A stretch of 18,987 bases of DNA from CBFGTJ01 sp965651815 (GCA_965651815.1 CBFGTJ010000044.1:1-18987), one strand, 5' to 3'. Shown: positions 1 through 8,700, counted from the stretch's first letter. Numbers and translations are program-made. The notes: generated from the letters alone by a model not told the origin.

Positions 1-72
1 GTCCCGCGCGCCCTCGCTCGGCGCGCCCCCGGTCGAAGAGGTCCCGGTCGAGGGGGTCCCGGCGGCGGTCAC
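1..72 (-). CDS. tsaD: Start of a CDS, probably tsaD (partial, cut by the left window edge)
   Basis: A GTG codon at 72-70 overlaps the rimI stop in a GTGA arrangement and opens a frame that stays open for 24 codons to the window edge. The visible residues are low complexity, rich in Gly, Thr, Ser and Ala, and include two similar units, GTPST and GTSST. In actinobacteria the gene after tsaE-tsaB-rimI is normally tsaD, the catalytic subunit of tRNA t6A37 threonylcarbamoyltransferase, so that is the expected identity. The family's usual N-terminal block (LGIETSCDE) has not appeared by residue 24, so if this is tsaD it carries an unusually long, probably disordered N-terminal extension, or its true start lies beyond the window. 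Identity is inferred from position only. Confidence 0.45.
   Translation of the reverse strand, partial: MTAAGTPSTGTSSTGGAPSEGARD
31..60. repeat. Two-copy 15-bp tandem repeat
   Basis: Two adjacent 15-bp units, ggtcgaagaggtccc and ggtcgagggggtccc, differ at two positions. Read on the minus strand they encode the GTPST/GTSST repeat in the N-terminal extension of the partial CDS. This is probably replication slippage in a low-constraint coding stretch. Confidence 0.6.
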
Positions 73-650
73 AGGAACACCCCCTCGGTGCGCAGCGGCA
101 CGCGCAGCGACCGTTCGAGCTGGTCGAGCCGCACCGCGTACTCCTCGCCGTCGACGTCGTGGGCCCACATGACGATCCCGTCCTCGCCGACGTCCGCGTA
201 GTAGTTGCGCCGGATCCCGCCCGGTGCGAAGCCGAACCGGCGGTACAGGGACTGCGCCGCCACGTTCGAGGCCCGCACCTCGAGGGTCACCGCCTGCAGC
301 CCGCGGCGGATCGCCTGCCGCATCGTCACGAGCATGAGGCGGGCGCCGATGCCCTCCCGGTGGCGGTCCGGGTGCACCGCGATGTTGGTCACGTGGCCGC
401 CGTCGCCGGTGAGCATCAACCCGGAGAACCCGACCACCCGGTGCCCGTCGAGCGCCACCACGTAGCAGCGGCTGGTCGGCATGCGCAGCTCGCCGAGGAA
501 CAGCCCGAGCGACCACGGCCGGTGGTTCGTGCGCTGCTCGATGGCGAGCACGCCGCGCAGGTGCCGCCGGCGCATCGGCGCGATGACCACCGCGTCGTCA
601 CCGGCCGCGTCGGGCGCACGGTGCGCTGCCGCCGCGCGCGCGGCGCTCAC
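69..650 (-). CDS. rimI: Ribosomal-protein-alanine N-acetyltransferase (GNAT family)
   Basis: The 193-residue protein is a GNAT-fold acetyltransferase of the RimI type, which acetylates protein N-termini (uS18 in E. coli) using acetyl-CoA. The acetyl-CoA pyrophosphate loop is visible as RHREGIGARL at about residues 96-105, after the strand VTNIAVHPD. The family's catalytic and substrate region follows as LEVRASNVAAQSLYRRFGF (about 123-141). The first 25 residues, rich in Ala and Arg, are an extension before the fold, so a later start is possible. The GTG start at 650 overlaps the tsaB stop (GTGA), and its own stop overlaps the next GTG in the same way. This indicates translational coupling in the tsaE-tsaB-rimI-tsaD cluster, where rimI normally sits. 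The cellular substrate cannot be read from sequence. Confidence 0.93.
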   Translation of the reverse strand: MSAARAAAAHRAPDAAGDDAVVIAPMRRRHLRGVLAIEQRTNHRPWSLGLFLGELRMPTSRCYVVALDGHRVVGFSGLMLTGDGGHVTNIAVHPDRHREGIGARLMLVTMRQAIRRGLQAVTLEVRASNVAAQSLYRRFGFAPGGIRRNYYADVGEDGIVMWAHDVDGEEYAVRLDQLERSLRVPLRTEGVFL

Positions 651-1345
651 GACGTCGACCTCGTCGTCCAGTTGACCTCCGCGTCCGGGCGGCGCAGGTA
701 GATCGGCGAGATGGCGTCGATCGGGGAGAACTCCTCGCGCAGCGCACGGGCGTGGGCGAGCTGCACCAGCGACGACGCGGACGGCAGGCTGTTGCCCTGG
801 TCGACGATCTCGCAGCGGGCGAGGTCCTCGAACGCGTCGCGGTAGCGGTGGGCGCCGTCACCGACGAGCAGGACCTCCTCCCCCGTCGCGAACAGGTCGG
901 ACGCGAGGTCCTCCGGGGACCCCACCGCGTGGTCCGACACCCGCTGCACCCCGCCGGGCACCTGGCGGTAGCGGGCGTGGTAGACCTCGCCGCGGCGGGC
1001 GTCGATCGTCGCGACGATGAGCCGGGGGCTGAACCGCACCGGGAAGGCCAGCAGGTCGAGGCTCGACACGCCGATCATGGGGACGCGCAACGCGAACGCG
1101 ATCGCCTTCGCGGTGGCGATGCCGACCCGGAGGCCGGTGAACAGCCCCGGGCCCACGTCCACCGCGACGAGCCCGATCTCGGACAGCTCGACCTCGGCCT
1201 GCCGGCAGATGAACTCGATCGCCGGCGTGAGGTTCTCGGCGTGGCGGCGACCCCTCGCGGAGTGCGCCGAGGCCAGCACACCCTCGTGGCCACCGATCGC
1301 GCAGCCCACCTGGGCGGTGGAGGACTCGATGCCGAGGATCAGCAC
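647..1345 (-). CDS. tsaB: tRNA threonylcarbamoyladenosine biosynthesis protein TsaB
   Basis: TsaB is the catalytically inactive ASKHA-fold partner of TsaD. With TsaE it supports transfer of threonylcarbamoyl to A37 of ANN-decoding tRNAs in the cytoplasm. The protein begins LILGIESSTAQVG and carries the family signature GPGLFTGLRVGIATAKAIAF at about residues 69-88, then VSSLDLLA (about 97-104) and IDARRGEVYHARY (about 119-131). The GTG at 1345 was chosen because it puts the first strand at the N-terminus and overlaps the tsaE stop by 7 bases. The frame is open further upstream, but that stretch is arginine-rich antisense-type sequence inside tsaE. The length of 232 residues is normal. Its last bases overlap the rimI start. 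Confidence 0.94.
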   Translation of the reverse strand: MLILGIESSTAQVGCAIGGHEGVLASAHSARGRRHAENLTPAIEFICRQAEVELSEIGLVAVDVGPGLFTGLRVGIATAKAIAFALRVPMIGVSSLDLLAFPVRFSPRLIVATIDARRGEVYHARYRQVPGGVQRVSDHAVGSPEDLASDLFATGEEVLLVGDGAHRYRDAFEDLARCEIVDQGNSLPSASSLVQLAHARALREEFSPIDAISPIYLRRPDAEVNWTTRSTS

Positions 1346-1905
1346 GGCGCGCCCCCGGCCCCGCCCGCCTCGGCCTCGGCTTCGGCGTCGGCCTCGGTGT
1401 CGCCGCCCTCGAGGCGTTCGACGGTGCGCGCGACGACCTCCTCGATGGCCGCGACGCGGTCCTGCCACCCCGGCCCGACCGCGGTGAGCTCGAAGTGGCG
1501 GTCGTCGGGACCGTCACCGAAGGTGATGCGGACCTCGAGGTAGTCGCGGGGCAGCGCCGTGGTGATCGTGTCGCCCCACTCGATGAGGGTGACCGAGCCG
1601 TCGTCGAGCAGCTCCGACAGGCCCAGGTCGGCCGCCTCGGTCACCTGCTCCAACCGGTACACGTCGAGGTGGTGCAGCGGCAGCCGTCCCGAGTAGCCCT
1701 GCACGAGGGCGAAGGTGGGGCTGGTGATCGGCTCCTCGACCCCCAGGCCGCGACCGAAGCCCTGCGCGAACGCGGTCTTGCCGGCGCCGAGGTCGCCGAC
1801 GAGCAGTAGCAGGTCCCGCGGCCGGGCGAGCCCCGCCAGGGCTGCGGCCAGCTCGCGGGTCGCGTCGACCGACCTCGTGGTCGCCCGTACGGGGCGCGGC
1901 GTCAC
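1339..1905 (-). CDS. tsaE: tRNA threonylcarbamoyladenosine biosynthesis ATPase TsaE
   Basis: TsaE is the small P-loop ATPase that drives turnover of the bacterial TsaB-TsaD complex in t6A synthesis. The Walker A motif GDLGAGKT is at residues 37-44. TSPTF (61-65), HHLDVYRL (78-85) and IEWGD (108-112) are the other family blocks, in the usual order and spacing. At 188 residues it is longer than typical members (about 150-165). The extra part is an acidic C-terminal tail of alternating Glu/Ala/Asp encoded by a hexamer repeat. The GTG start at 1905 is the only reasonable start before the P-loop. The 66-bp gap upstream (1906-1971) separates it from the S58 peptidase gene and shows no clear promoter or terminator. 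tsaB overlaps its 3' end. Confidence 0.95.
   Translation of the reverse strand: MTPRPVRATTRSVDATRELAAALAGLARPRDLLLLVGDLGAGKTAFAQGFGRGLGVEEPITSPTFALVQGYSGRLPLHHLDVYRLEQVTEAADLGLSELLDDGSVTLIEWGDTITTALPRDYLEVRITFGDGPDDRHFELTAVGPGWQDRVAAIEEVVARTVERLEGGDTEADAEAEAEAGGAGGAPC
1367..1402. repeat. Hexanucleotide repeat (GCCTCG-like, six units) in the 3' end of tsaE
   Basis: Six consecutive 6-bp units read gcctcg, gcctcg, gcttcg, gcgtcg, gcctcg and gtgtcg. On the minus strand they encode the alternating Glu-Ala/Asp-Ala tail of TsaE (residues about 169-180). The pattern looks like slippage expansion in a region outside the conserved ATPase fold. Confidence 0.75.
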
Positions 1906-1971
1906 CGCGCCCGCTCCCGCACCGTGACGGCGCGCAACCGGTCGTACGCAGGGCGGGACACGCCGCCGACT

Positions 1972-2823
1972 CTAGCGATCGTCCGGCAGGCTCCGGACGG
2001 CACGCTCGACCGCGGACACCGCCATGTGCCGGACCTGCTGGCCGACCGCGGCCACCGCACCCGTCGCCACCGCGACCACCGCGTCGCCGTCCGCGGCGGT
2101 GTGCGGAGGGTCGATCGCCCGCGCCAGCCCGTCGTGGCCGCCGCGTGCGACGTGGTGGCACTCGACCCGGTCGAGCGAGCCGTTGGTGACCACCAGCACG
2201 AGGCACGTCGCGATCCGCGACGGCGGCGGCGCGAACGCCTGCGGCGGTGGCGGGGTGCCGTGGCGGCCGTGGCCGACGACGTCGCCCCACGGGTTCAGCG
2301 CCGCGAGGACCGCCACGACCAGCTCCCCGTCGCGCTCGACGGCGCCGACGAGCCCTCCGGGGAGCTGGAGCTCGGGGCCGCGCCAGCTGCCGACGGTCGC
2401 ACCGCACCCGGCGCCCACGCGGCCGAGCTCCCGGGACGGCGCCGCCTCGCACGCGGCGAAGCCCTCCGAGCGGCCGGGCCGGACCCGTGCGTCGCCGACC
2501 GCGAGGTCGAACAGCGACATCCCCACGACGATCGGCACCCGCCCCGCGGGGGTCGGGAACCCGCGCCCCTGCTGCTCGCACCACTCGGCGACCCCGTCGC
2601 ACGCCGCGAGGCCGAACGCGGAGCCGCCCGACATGACGACCGCGTCGACCTGCCCCACCGTGGCGAGCGGGTCGAGCAGCGCGAACTCCCGCGTCGCGGG
2701 CGCACCGCCGCGCACCTCGCCCGACGCGACCGCGTCCGGCGGGAACAGTGCGACGGTGCAGCCGGTGCGGGCCTCGCGGTCGGTCCAGTGGCCGACGTTG
2801 ACCCCCGGGACCTCCCAGATCAC
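1972..2823 (-). CDS. P1/DmpA-type peptidase (family S58), putative L-aminopeptidase/D-esterase
   Basis: Members of this Ntn-type family activate themselves by internal cleavage and act on N-terminal residues of short peptides or amides. Family blocks visible in the 283-residue protein are VRGGAPATREFALLDP (38-53), AVVMSGGSAFGLAACDGVAE (61-80), GFPTPAGRVPIVVG (88-101), VGAGCGATVG (136-145) and HDGLARAIDPPHT (230-242). By alignment from memory with DmpA and actinobacterial homologues, the nucleophile after self-cleavage would be Thr206 in ATCLVLVVTN. The preceding residue is Ala, where the usual residues are Asn or Gly. The GTG start at 2823 overlaps the alr stop (GTGA) and directly precedes the conserved N-terminal IWEVPGVNVGHWTD. 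A role in peptidoglycan or peptide turnover next to alr is only inference. The true substrate is unknown. Confidence 0.88.
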   Translation of the reverse strand: MIWEVPGVNVGHWTDREARTGCTVALFPPDAVASGEVRGGAPATREFALLDPLATVGQVDAVVMSGGSAFGLAACDGVAEWCEQQGRGFPTPAGRVPIVVGMSLFDLAVGDARVRPGRSEGFAACEAAPSRELGRVGAGCGATVGSWRGPELQLPGGLVGAVERDGELVVAVLAALNPWGDVVGHGRHGTPPPPQAFAPPPSRIATCLVLVVTNGSLDRVECHHVARGGHDGLARAIDPPHTAADGDAVVAVATGAVAAVGQQVRHMAVSAVERAVRSLPDDR

Positions 2824-3953
2824 GCCGGGCCGTCCCCCGCGGTGACGTGGTGCCGGGGCAGCCGGGGACCGAAGCCGCAGACGACCTCGTACGCGATCGT
2901 GTCGAGCCGGTCGGCCCACTCCTGCGCGGTGATCTCCTCGCCGCCCTGCCGGCCGATGAGCACGACCTCGTCGCCGGGCCGGACCGCCGGGCCGCCGGTG
3001 ACCTCGACCATCAGCTGGTCCATCGTCACCACGCCGCGGATCGGCCGGCGCACCCCGCCGATGAGGACCTCGCCGCCGGCGGTGCCGAGCCGGCGCGGGA
3101 CCCCGTCCGCGTACCCGAGCGGCACCACCGCCAGCCGCGCGGGCTCGTCGAAGACGTGGCGAAGCCCGTAGCTGACCCCCTCGCCCTTGTCGACGTCGCG
3201 CACGAGCGACACGCGGGCGCGCACGGTCATCGCCGGCCGCAGCGGCACCCGGCCGCGCAGCGACGGCGACGGCGGGAGCCCGTAGATCGAGATGCCGGGC
3301 CGGACGAGGTCGAGGTGCGAGTCCGGGTGGGCGATCAGGCCGGCGGAGTTGGCGGCGTGGCGGACACCCGGGTCGATGCCCGCACGGCACAGGTCGGCGA
3401 GCACCTCCCGGAACCTGCAGAGCTGCTCGGCCGTCACGTGGCGCTCGGGCTCGTCCGCCGCCGCGAGGTGGGTCGCCGTGCCCGCGAGCCGCAGCGACGG
3501 AGCCGCCGCGATGCGCCCGGCGAGCGCGACGGCGTCGCGGGGGTCGGCCCCCGCGCGGTGCATGCCGGTGTCGACCTTCAGGTGCACCGACCAGGGGCGG
3601 GACGCACCCCGGGCGGCGGCCGCCGCGGCGTCGATGCCCTCGGGCGTGTACACGAGCGGGGTCAGCCCGGCGGCGTGCGCCGCGGACATCGCGTCCGGTG
3701 GCGGCTCGGACAGCAACAGCACCGGCACCTCGATGCCGTGGTCGCGCAGCTGCTGGCCCTCCTCGACGACCGCGACCGCGAGGCAGTCGGCGCCGCCGGC
3801 GAGCGCCGCCCTCGCGACCTGGACCGCACCGTGGCCGTAGCCGTCGGCCTTGACCACCGCGCACACCGACGAGCGGGGTGCGAGCGCGGCGAGGGCCCGC
3901 ACGTTCGCCGCGATGGCGTCCAGGTCGACCTCGACGGCGGCGTGGCGGGACAT
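2820..3953 (-). CDS. alr: Alanine racemase
   Basis: Alr is the PLP enzyme that interconverts L- and D-alanine, supplying D-Ala for peptidoglycan. The PLP lysine is Lys35 in VVKADGYGHG (33-42). The second catalytic base, Tyr262, is in GVSYGLRH (259-266). HLKVDTGMHRAG (124-135), VRPGISIYG (217-225) and PLGYADGVPRR (278-288) complete the barrel and C-terminal domain signatures. The length of 377 residues is typical. The ATG at 3953 was preferred over an in-frame GTG two codons upstream (3959) because homologues begin close to AAVEVDLDAI. The gene starts 10 bases after the nnrDE stop and its own stop overlaps the following S58 peptidase start, so it sits inside a tight operon. No missing residues were noticed. 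Confidence 0.97.
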   Translation of the reverse strand: MSRHAAVEVDLDAIAANVRALAALAPRSSVCAVVKADGYGHGAVQVARAALAGGADCLAVAVVEEGQQLRDHGIEVPVLLLSEPPPDAMSAAHAAGLTPLVYTPEGIDAAAAAARGASRPWSVHLKVDTGMHRAGADPRDAVALAGRIAAAPSLRLAGTATHLAAADEPERHVTAEQLCRFREVLADLCRAGIDPGVRHAANSAGLIAHPDSHLDLVRPGISIYGLPPSPSLRGRVPLRPAMTVRARVSLVRDVDKGEGVSYGLRHVFDEPARLAVVPLGYADGVPRRLGTAGGEVLIGGVRRPIRGVVTMDQLMVEVTGGPAVRPGDEVVLIGRQGGEEITAQEWADRLDTIAYEVVCGFGPRLPRHHVTAGDGPA

Positions 3954-3963
3954 CCGCACGATG

Positions 3964-5355
3964 CTACGCGGGCTCCCCTCTGCCACCCGCGCGCTCGAAC
4001 CCGGCCCGTGCACGCAGCACCAGCTCGGGAAGGTCCGAGGCGACCAGCCCCCTCGGGTCGCCGAGCAGCGCCGCGGCGCCGTGCAGCTCCGCGGCCGCCG
4101 CGGTGGCGTGCAGCGGGTCGGCGCCGAGGGCGAGGTGCGCGGCGACGAGGCCGCTGAGCACGTCGCCGGTCCCCGCGGTGGCGAGCCGCTGGTCGCCGCT
4201 GCGCACCAGCAGCGCCGCGCCGCCGGGGTCGGCGACCACGGTCGTGGGCCCCTTGAGCAGGACCACGCTGCGGCACGCCGCCGCGAGCTCGCGGGCCGCT
4301 CCGACCCGGTCGTCGCCGGGCCGGTGCCCGGTGAGCCGCGCGAGCTCGCCGTCGTGCGGCGTGAGCACGGTGGGGGCAGGGCGGTCACGCAGGAGGAACG
4401 GCGCGTCCTGGCCGAGCGCCCACAGTCCGTCGCCGTCGAGGACCAGGGGGCGGGGGGTGCCGGCCGCCGCGGCGCGCACCTCCCGGACCGTGGCCTCGTC
4501 CCGCCCGAGCCCGGGACCGATCACGACCGCGGCGAACCTCCCCGACCCGCCGACCACCTCGCCGGACCACTCGGCGGGCACCTCGTGGGACACGACCTCG
4601 ACGGGCGGTGGGTGGTCGTCGCGCCGTGCGGGTGCGGGGTCCCCCGGGGCGCACAGCTGCACGTACCCGGCTCCGCCGCGCAGCGCCGCCGCGCAGCACA
4701 GGTGCGCGGCGCCGGACATGCCCGCCGACCCCGCGACGACCCGCACGGCGTGGCGCCACTTGTGCGCGTCGTGCGCCCGCTCCGGCACCCACGCGGCGAC
4801 GTCCGACGGCTCGACGAGGTGGGTGGTCGCGTGCGACACGTCGAGCCCGATGTCGGCGAGCACGACCCGCCCGGCGTGCTCGGGTCCGGAGCCCAGCAGC
4901 AGCCCCGGCTTGAGCGCGGCGAAGGTCACCGTCGCCACGGCGTGCAGCGGGTCACCCGAGCGGACGCCGGTGAGGCCGTGGATGCCGGAGGGGATGTCGA
5001 CCGCGAGCACCGGCGCACCACCGGGGGACGGCGCGTGGTACTCGCCGCGGAAGCCCGTGCCGAACGCCGCGTCGATCACGAGGTCGGCGCCGGGCAGCAC
5101 CTCGGGCGCCTCCCCCACGTCGAACACGCGCACCCGCACGCCGCGCCGGGCCAGCAGCTCGGCGGCGACGCGCCCGTCCGCGCCGTTGTTGCCCGGGCCG
5201 GCGACGACCACGACGCGGCGCCCGTAGGTGCCGCCCATGATCCCGACCGCGGCGCGGGCGACGGCGCCGGCGGCGCGGCGGACGAGCACCTCGACCGGCT
5301 CGGGCGCGGCGCGGTCCACCTCGGCCATCTCCGCCGGGGTGAGCACCGGGATCAA
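3964..5355 (-). CDS. nnrDE: Bifunctional NAD(P)H-hydrate epimerase / ADP-dependent NAD(P)H-hydrate dehydratase
   Basis: This fused enzyme repairs hydrated NAD(P)H: the N-terminal half epimerises R- and S-NAD(P)HX and the C-terminal half dehydrates S-NAD(P)HX using ADP. Epimerase motifs are GPGNNGADG (53-61), VIDAAFGTG (93-101) and VDIPSGIHG (119-127). Dehydratase motifs are HKWRHAVRVVAGSAGMSG (198-215), GPGLGRDE (280-287), LTPHDGELARL (331-341), LKGPTTVVAD (367-376) and the catalytic AGTGDVLSG (394-402) with Asp398. The start is taken as TTG at 5355, which overlaps the acpS stop as TTGA and gives the N-terminus IPVLTPAEM. A GTG three codons later is the alternative. The 463 residues match the fused family. 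It lies between acpS and alr, its usual actinobacterial place. Confidence 0.94.
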   Translation of the reverse strand: MIPVLTPAEMAEVDRAAPEPVEVLVRRAAGAVARAAVGIMGGTYGRRVVVVAGPGNNGADGRVAAELLARRGVRVRVFDVGEAPEVLPGADLVIDAAFGTGFRGEYHAPSPGGAPVLAVDIPSGIHGLTGVRSGDPLHAVATVTFAALKPGLLLGSGPEHAGRVVLADIGLDVSHATTHLVEPSDVAAWVPERAHDAHKWRHAVRVVAGSAGMSGAAHLCCAAALRGGAGYVQLCAPGDPAPARRDDHPPPVEVVSHEVPAEWSGEVVGGSGRFAAVVIGPGLGRDEATVREVRAAAAGTPRPLVLDGDGLWALGQDAPFLLRDRPAPTVLTPHDGELARLTGHRPGDDRVGAARELAAACRSVVLLKGPTTVVADPGGAALLVRSGDQRLATAGTGDVLSGLVAAHLALGADPLHATAAAAELHGAAALLGDPRGLVASDLPELVLRARAGFERAGGRGEPA

Positions 5356-5762
5356 CGCCGCCCCCTCCCCAGCGCCACCGCGACCGCCTGCGCGAGCTCG
5401 GCGGTGTGGGTGAGCGACACCTCCCACGCGGCGACGCCCGCGGCGTCGGCCGCGCGCACGGCCCGCCCGGACAGCTCGACCGTCGGGCGGCCATCCTCGT
5501 CGCGCACGACCCCGATCTCGTGGAACGACATGGCGTCCATGCCGCGGCCCAACGCCTTCATCACCGCCTCCTTGGCCGCGAAGCGGGCGGCGAGGTGCGG
5601 CATCGGGTCACGGTGCCGGTGCGCGTACGCCCACTCCTCCTCGGTGAAGAGCCGCTCACGGAGCCCCGGTTGCCGCCCCAGCGCGGCCCGCACGCGCGCC
5701 ACCTCGACGAGATCGGTGCCGACGCCGAGCACGCCGGCCGGGGTTCGACCCGTCGGCCACAC
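5352..5762 (-). CDS. acpS: Holo-[acyl-carrier-protein] synthase
   Basis: AcpS transfers 4'-phosphopantetheine from CoA to acyl carrier protein, activating it for fatty acid synthesis. The family signatures are GVGTDLVEVARV near the N-terminus, with the Mg-binding Asp, then FTEEEWAYA and RFAAKEAVMKALG, with the catalytic Lys-Glu pair, and VSLTHTAELAQAVAVA at the C-terminus. As listed, the protein has 136 residues from a GTG at 5762. A GGAGG lies 12 bases upstream of this GTG, straddling the glmS stop. A second in-frame GTG at 5732 would give the more usual N-terminus (LGVGTDLVEV, 126 residues) but has no visible ribosome-binding site. The gene follows glmS by 6 bases and overlaps nnrDE. Confidence 0.94.
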   Translation of the reverse strand: MWPTGRTPAGVLGVGTDLVEVARVRAALGRQPGLRERLFTEEEWAYAHRHRDPMPHLAARFAAKEAVMKALGRGMDAMSFHEIGVVRDEDGRPTVELSGRAVRAADAAGVAAWEVSLTHTAELAQAVAVALGRGRR

Positions 5763-5768
5763 CCTCGG

Positions 5769-8700
5769 TCAGGTCCTCCAGCGGTCGGCGAGGTCGAGGA
5801 TCGGCACGGTCAGCAGGTCGGCGACGTCCTGCTCGGCCAGCAGGTCGTCACGGAAGACGTCCTCGGTCTCGGTCACGGCGTCGCGCAGCGCCTGGTAGCG
5901 CCGCCGGTAGCCCTGCAGCACCGAGCGAGCCGTGGCGGCGGGCAGTCGGTCCACGACGTTGAGGTGCAGCAGCTGCAGGCCGGTGGTGACCCCGTCCTTG
6001 GTCTCGGGGACGATCAGTACGAGGCGGCCGTCGCTGCGGCCGCGGGCGACCATCAGCTCCTGCTCGCGTGCGACCAGCGACTTGGTGCCCCGCAGCCTCG
6101 GGTCGCGGTCGACCCGGGAGGGCAGCTTGGTGGAGATCCCGCCCCGGTCCACCACGACGAGGGTCGCCCGCTCCAGGTCCTCGCCGTGCTCCACCCGGTA
6201 ACGGGTGTGGCCGGTGACCTCGGCGACGGCGGGGTCCAGGTCGCCCAGCGAGCGCAGCGTCGAGTAGGTGAGGCGGTCCCGCGGCGAACCGGCCTCGAGC
6301 ACCGCCGCGACGAGCGGCACCTGCATGAGCGATTCGTCACTGCGCGAGATGCCCACGGTCACCGTCTTCGCCTGGTGCTTGATCGCGTCGACCGGGCGCG
6401 TCAGCTCCTCGATCGCGGCGGTCAGCCCCGCGTTGAGGTCCTCCAGCACCACCCCGGGCGTGCCGACCTTGCCGAACTCGAGCTGGTAGCCGTCCAGGGG
6501 GCTGAGACCGGTCACGTAGCGGAACTGGCCGGCGAGGCGCACCGCGGTGCCCGCCTCGAGGTGGCCGTTGTACGCACCGGCGCGCAGGCCGTCGAGGTAC
6601 GTCGACGCGTGCTGGACCAGCTCGGGCCGCAGCCGTTGGAGCAGCTCCTCGCCGTCCACGCGGTCGTCGTGCAGGTCGCCCCCGGTGTCGGCGACCGCCG
6701 AGTCGATCGCGGCGCGGGCCTCGCGCAGCGGCTGGGCCTGCGCGTCGATCGCGAGCGCGGCCTCGTAGCCGAACAGGTGGCCCACCATCGTCGCCAGCAC
6801 GAACGCCAGTCGCTCGTGGGTGCGCGGCACGGTCAGCACCGACAGCGCGGCGGGGAACGAGCGGTCGCCCTCCGACGCGATCACGATCGGCGCCGCCTTG
6901 TGCGCCCGGAAGATCGCGACCTCCTTGGCGACGTCGTCGGCGGTGGAGCCCACCAGCCCGGCCGCGCAGACGAGGATCATCGGCTCGCAGGACAGGTCGA
7001 TGTGCTTCTTGTCCTCCGTGCCGTCGCACGCGATCGACTTGTAGCAGAGCTCGGAGAGCTTGACCCTGATCTCGCGGGCGGCGATCTGGTTCACCCCGTT
7101 CCCGACGATCGCCCAGTAGCGGCGGGGCGGGCCGAACGTGCGTGCCGCCGCGGCGGCCTCGGACCGGACCGCGAGGGTCTCCTCCATGCGGGCCGGCAGG
7201 TCGCGCAGCGCGCGCAGCAGCTCCTGCTGGCCCGGGCTGGAGGAACGGTGGCCGCCGGGCACCTCGTCCGCGATCGCCTGGGCGAGCAGCAGCCCGGCCG
7301 CGACCTGGGAGTAGAACGCCTTGGTCGAGGCGACGCTCATCTCCACGTCGCGGCCGTCGGAGGTGTAGAGCACCCCGTCGGACTTGTCGGTCAGGTCGCT
7401 GCCGCGGCGGTTGACGATCGAGATGACCGACGCGCCGCGGCCGCGCACCAGGTCGACGGTGCGGTTCGTGTCGGTGGTCGTGCCCGACTGGCTGATCGCC
7501 ACGACCAGGGTGTCGGACATGTCGGCGCGCAGCCGGAAGCCGGACAGCTCGGTGGCGAGCAGCGCCTCCACCCGGACCTCCGTCTCGGACAGGAAGTCCG
7601 AGAGGTGGTGGGCGAGGCTCTGCCCCGCGATGGCGGCCGTGCCCTGGCCGATCACCTGGACCCGGTCGACCTGGCCGGTGCGCAGCGCCTCGCGGACCTT
7701 CTCGGGCAGCGTCTCGGGGCCGAGGACGACCTGCATCTCGTCGTCGACCTCGACGAGCTTGCCCCGCAGCGTCTTGCGGAACGACGCCGGCGAGGCGGTG
7801 ATCTCCTTCAGCAGGAAATGTCGGAACTCGCCACGGTCGATGTCGCGGGTGGTGACCTGCGCGACGGTGAGGTCGTCCTCGGTGATGGGCAGCTCGGACC
7901 CGTCGTAGGACCAGCGCCGCACCCCCTCGAGCCCGCCGGCCGCGGTGGCGTCGAGCTCGATGATCTGCCCGCGGCTGCCGGTCGGGTTGTCCGGGTCCCA
8001 CGGCGTCTCGCCGTCCATGCGGAGGTAGGTGTCGGTCTCCTCCACGACGCCGTAGGGCTCGGAGGCGACGACGAAGGCGTCCTCGGCGACGCCGACGTAG
8101 AGCGCCTGCCCGCTGCCGCGCAGCGCCAGGTGGAGCCGGTCGGGCGTCCCGGCGGAGGCGGCGGCGATCGCGACCGACCCCTCGAGCCTCGCGACGGTGT
8201 CGCGGAACGCGTCCGCGCTGGCCAGGCCCTCCCGCAGGCGGCGCGACATCAGGGTCGGGATGACCTTGGCGTCGGTGGTGATCTCCGCGGCGATCTGCAG
8301 GTCCTCGGCGGCGGCGAGGTCCGCGTAGTTGTCCACGTCGCCGTTCAGCACGGCGGTCACGAACGGGCCGTCGGTCGCCACCGGGTCGACGTCGAGCTCG
8401 TCGGAGCACTGCGGGTGGGCGTTCGGCTCGGAGATGATCCCGATCGACGCCCAGCGCGTGTGGCCCAGCACGAGCCCGTCGACCGACGGGGACGCGAGCG
8501 CCATGCGCAGCAGGTCGTCATCGCGCAGCGAGGCCCGCAGCGCCGCGGTGTTGTCGCCGAGCTCGCCGATCTCCGCGGCGGCCTTGTGCACCACGACCAG
8601 CACGCCGTCGCGCATCCGCACCGACCCCGAGCCGAACCCCCGGTCCGCGCGCTCGGCGAGGAGCCGGGCGACCGTGGGGTCGGCGGGGTCGAGGCCGTGG

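Noticed and set aside
1346..1468. N-terminal extension of TsaB to an in-frame ATG at 1468
   Set aside because: It would add 41 Arg/Gly-rich residues inside tsaE before the conserved first strand. The GTG at 1345 fits the family start.
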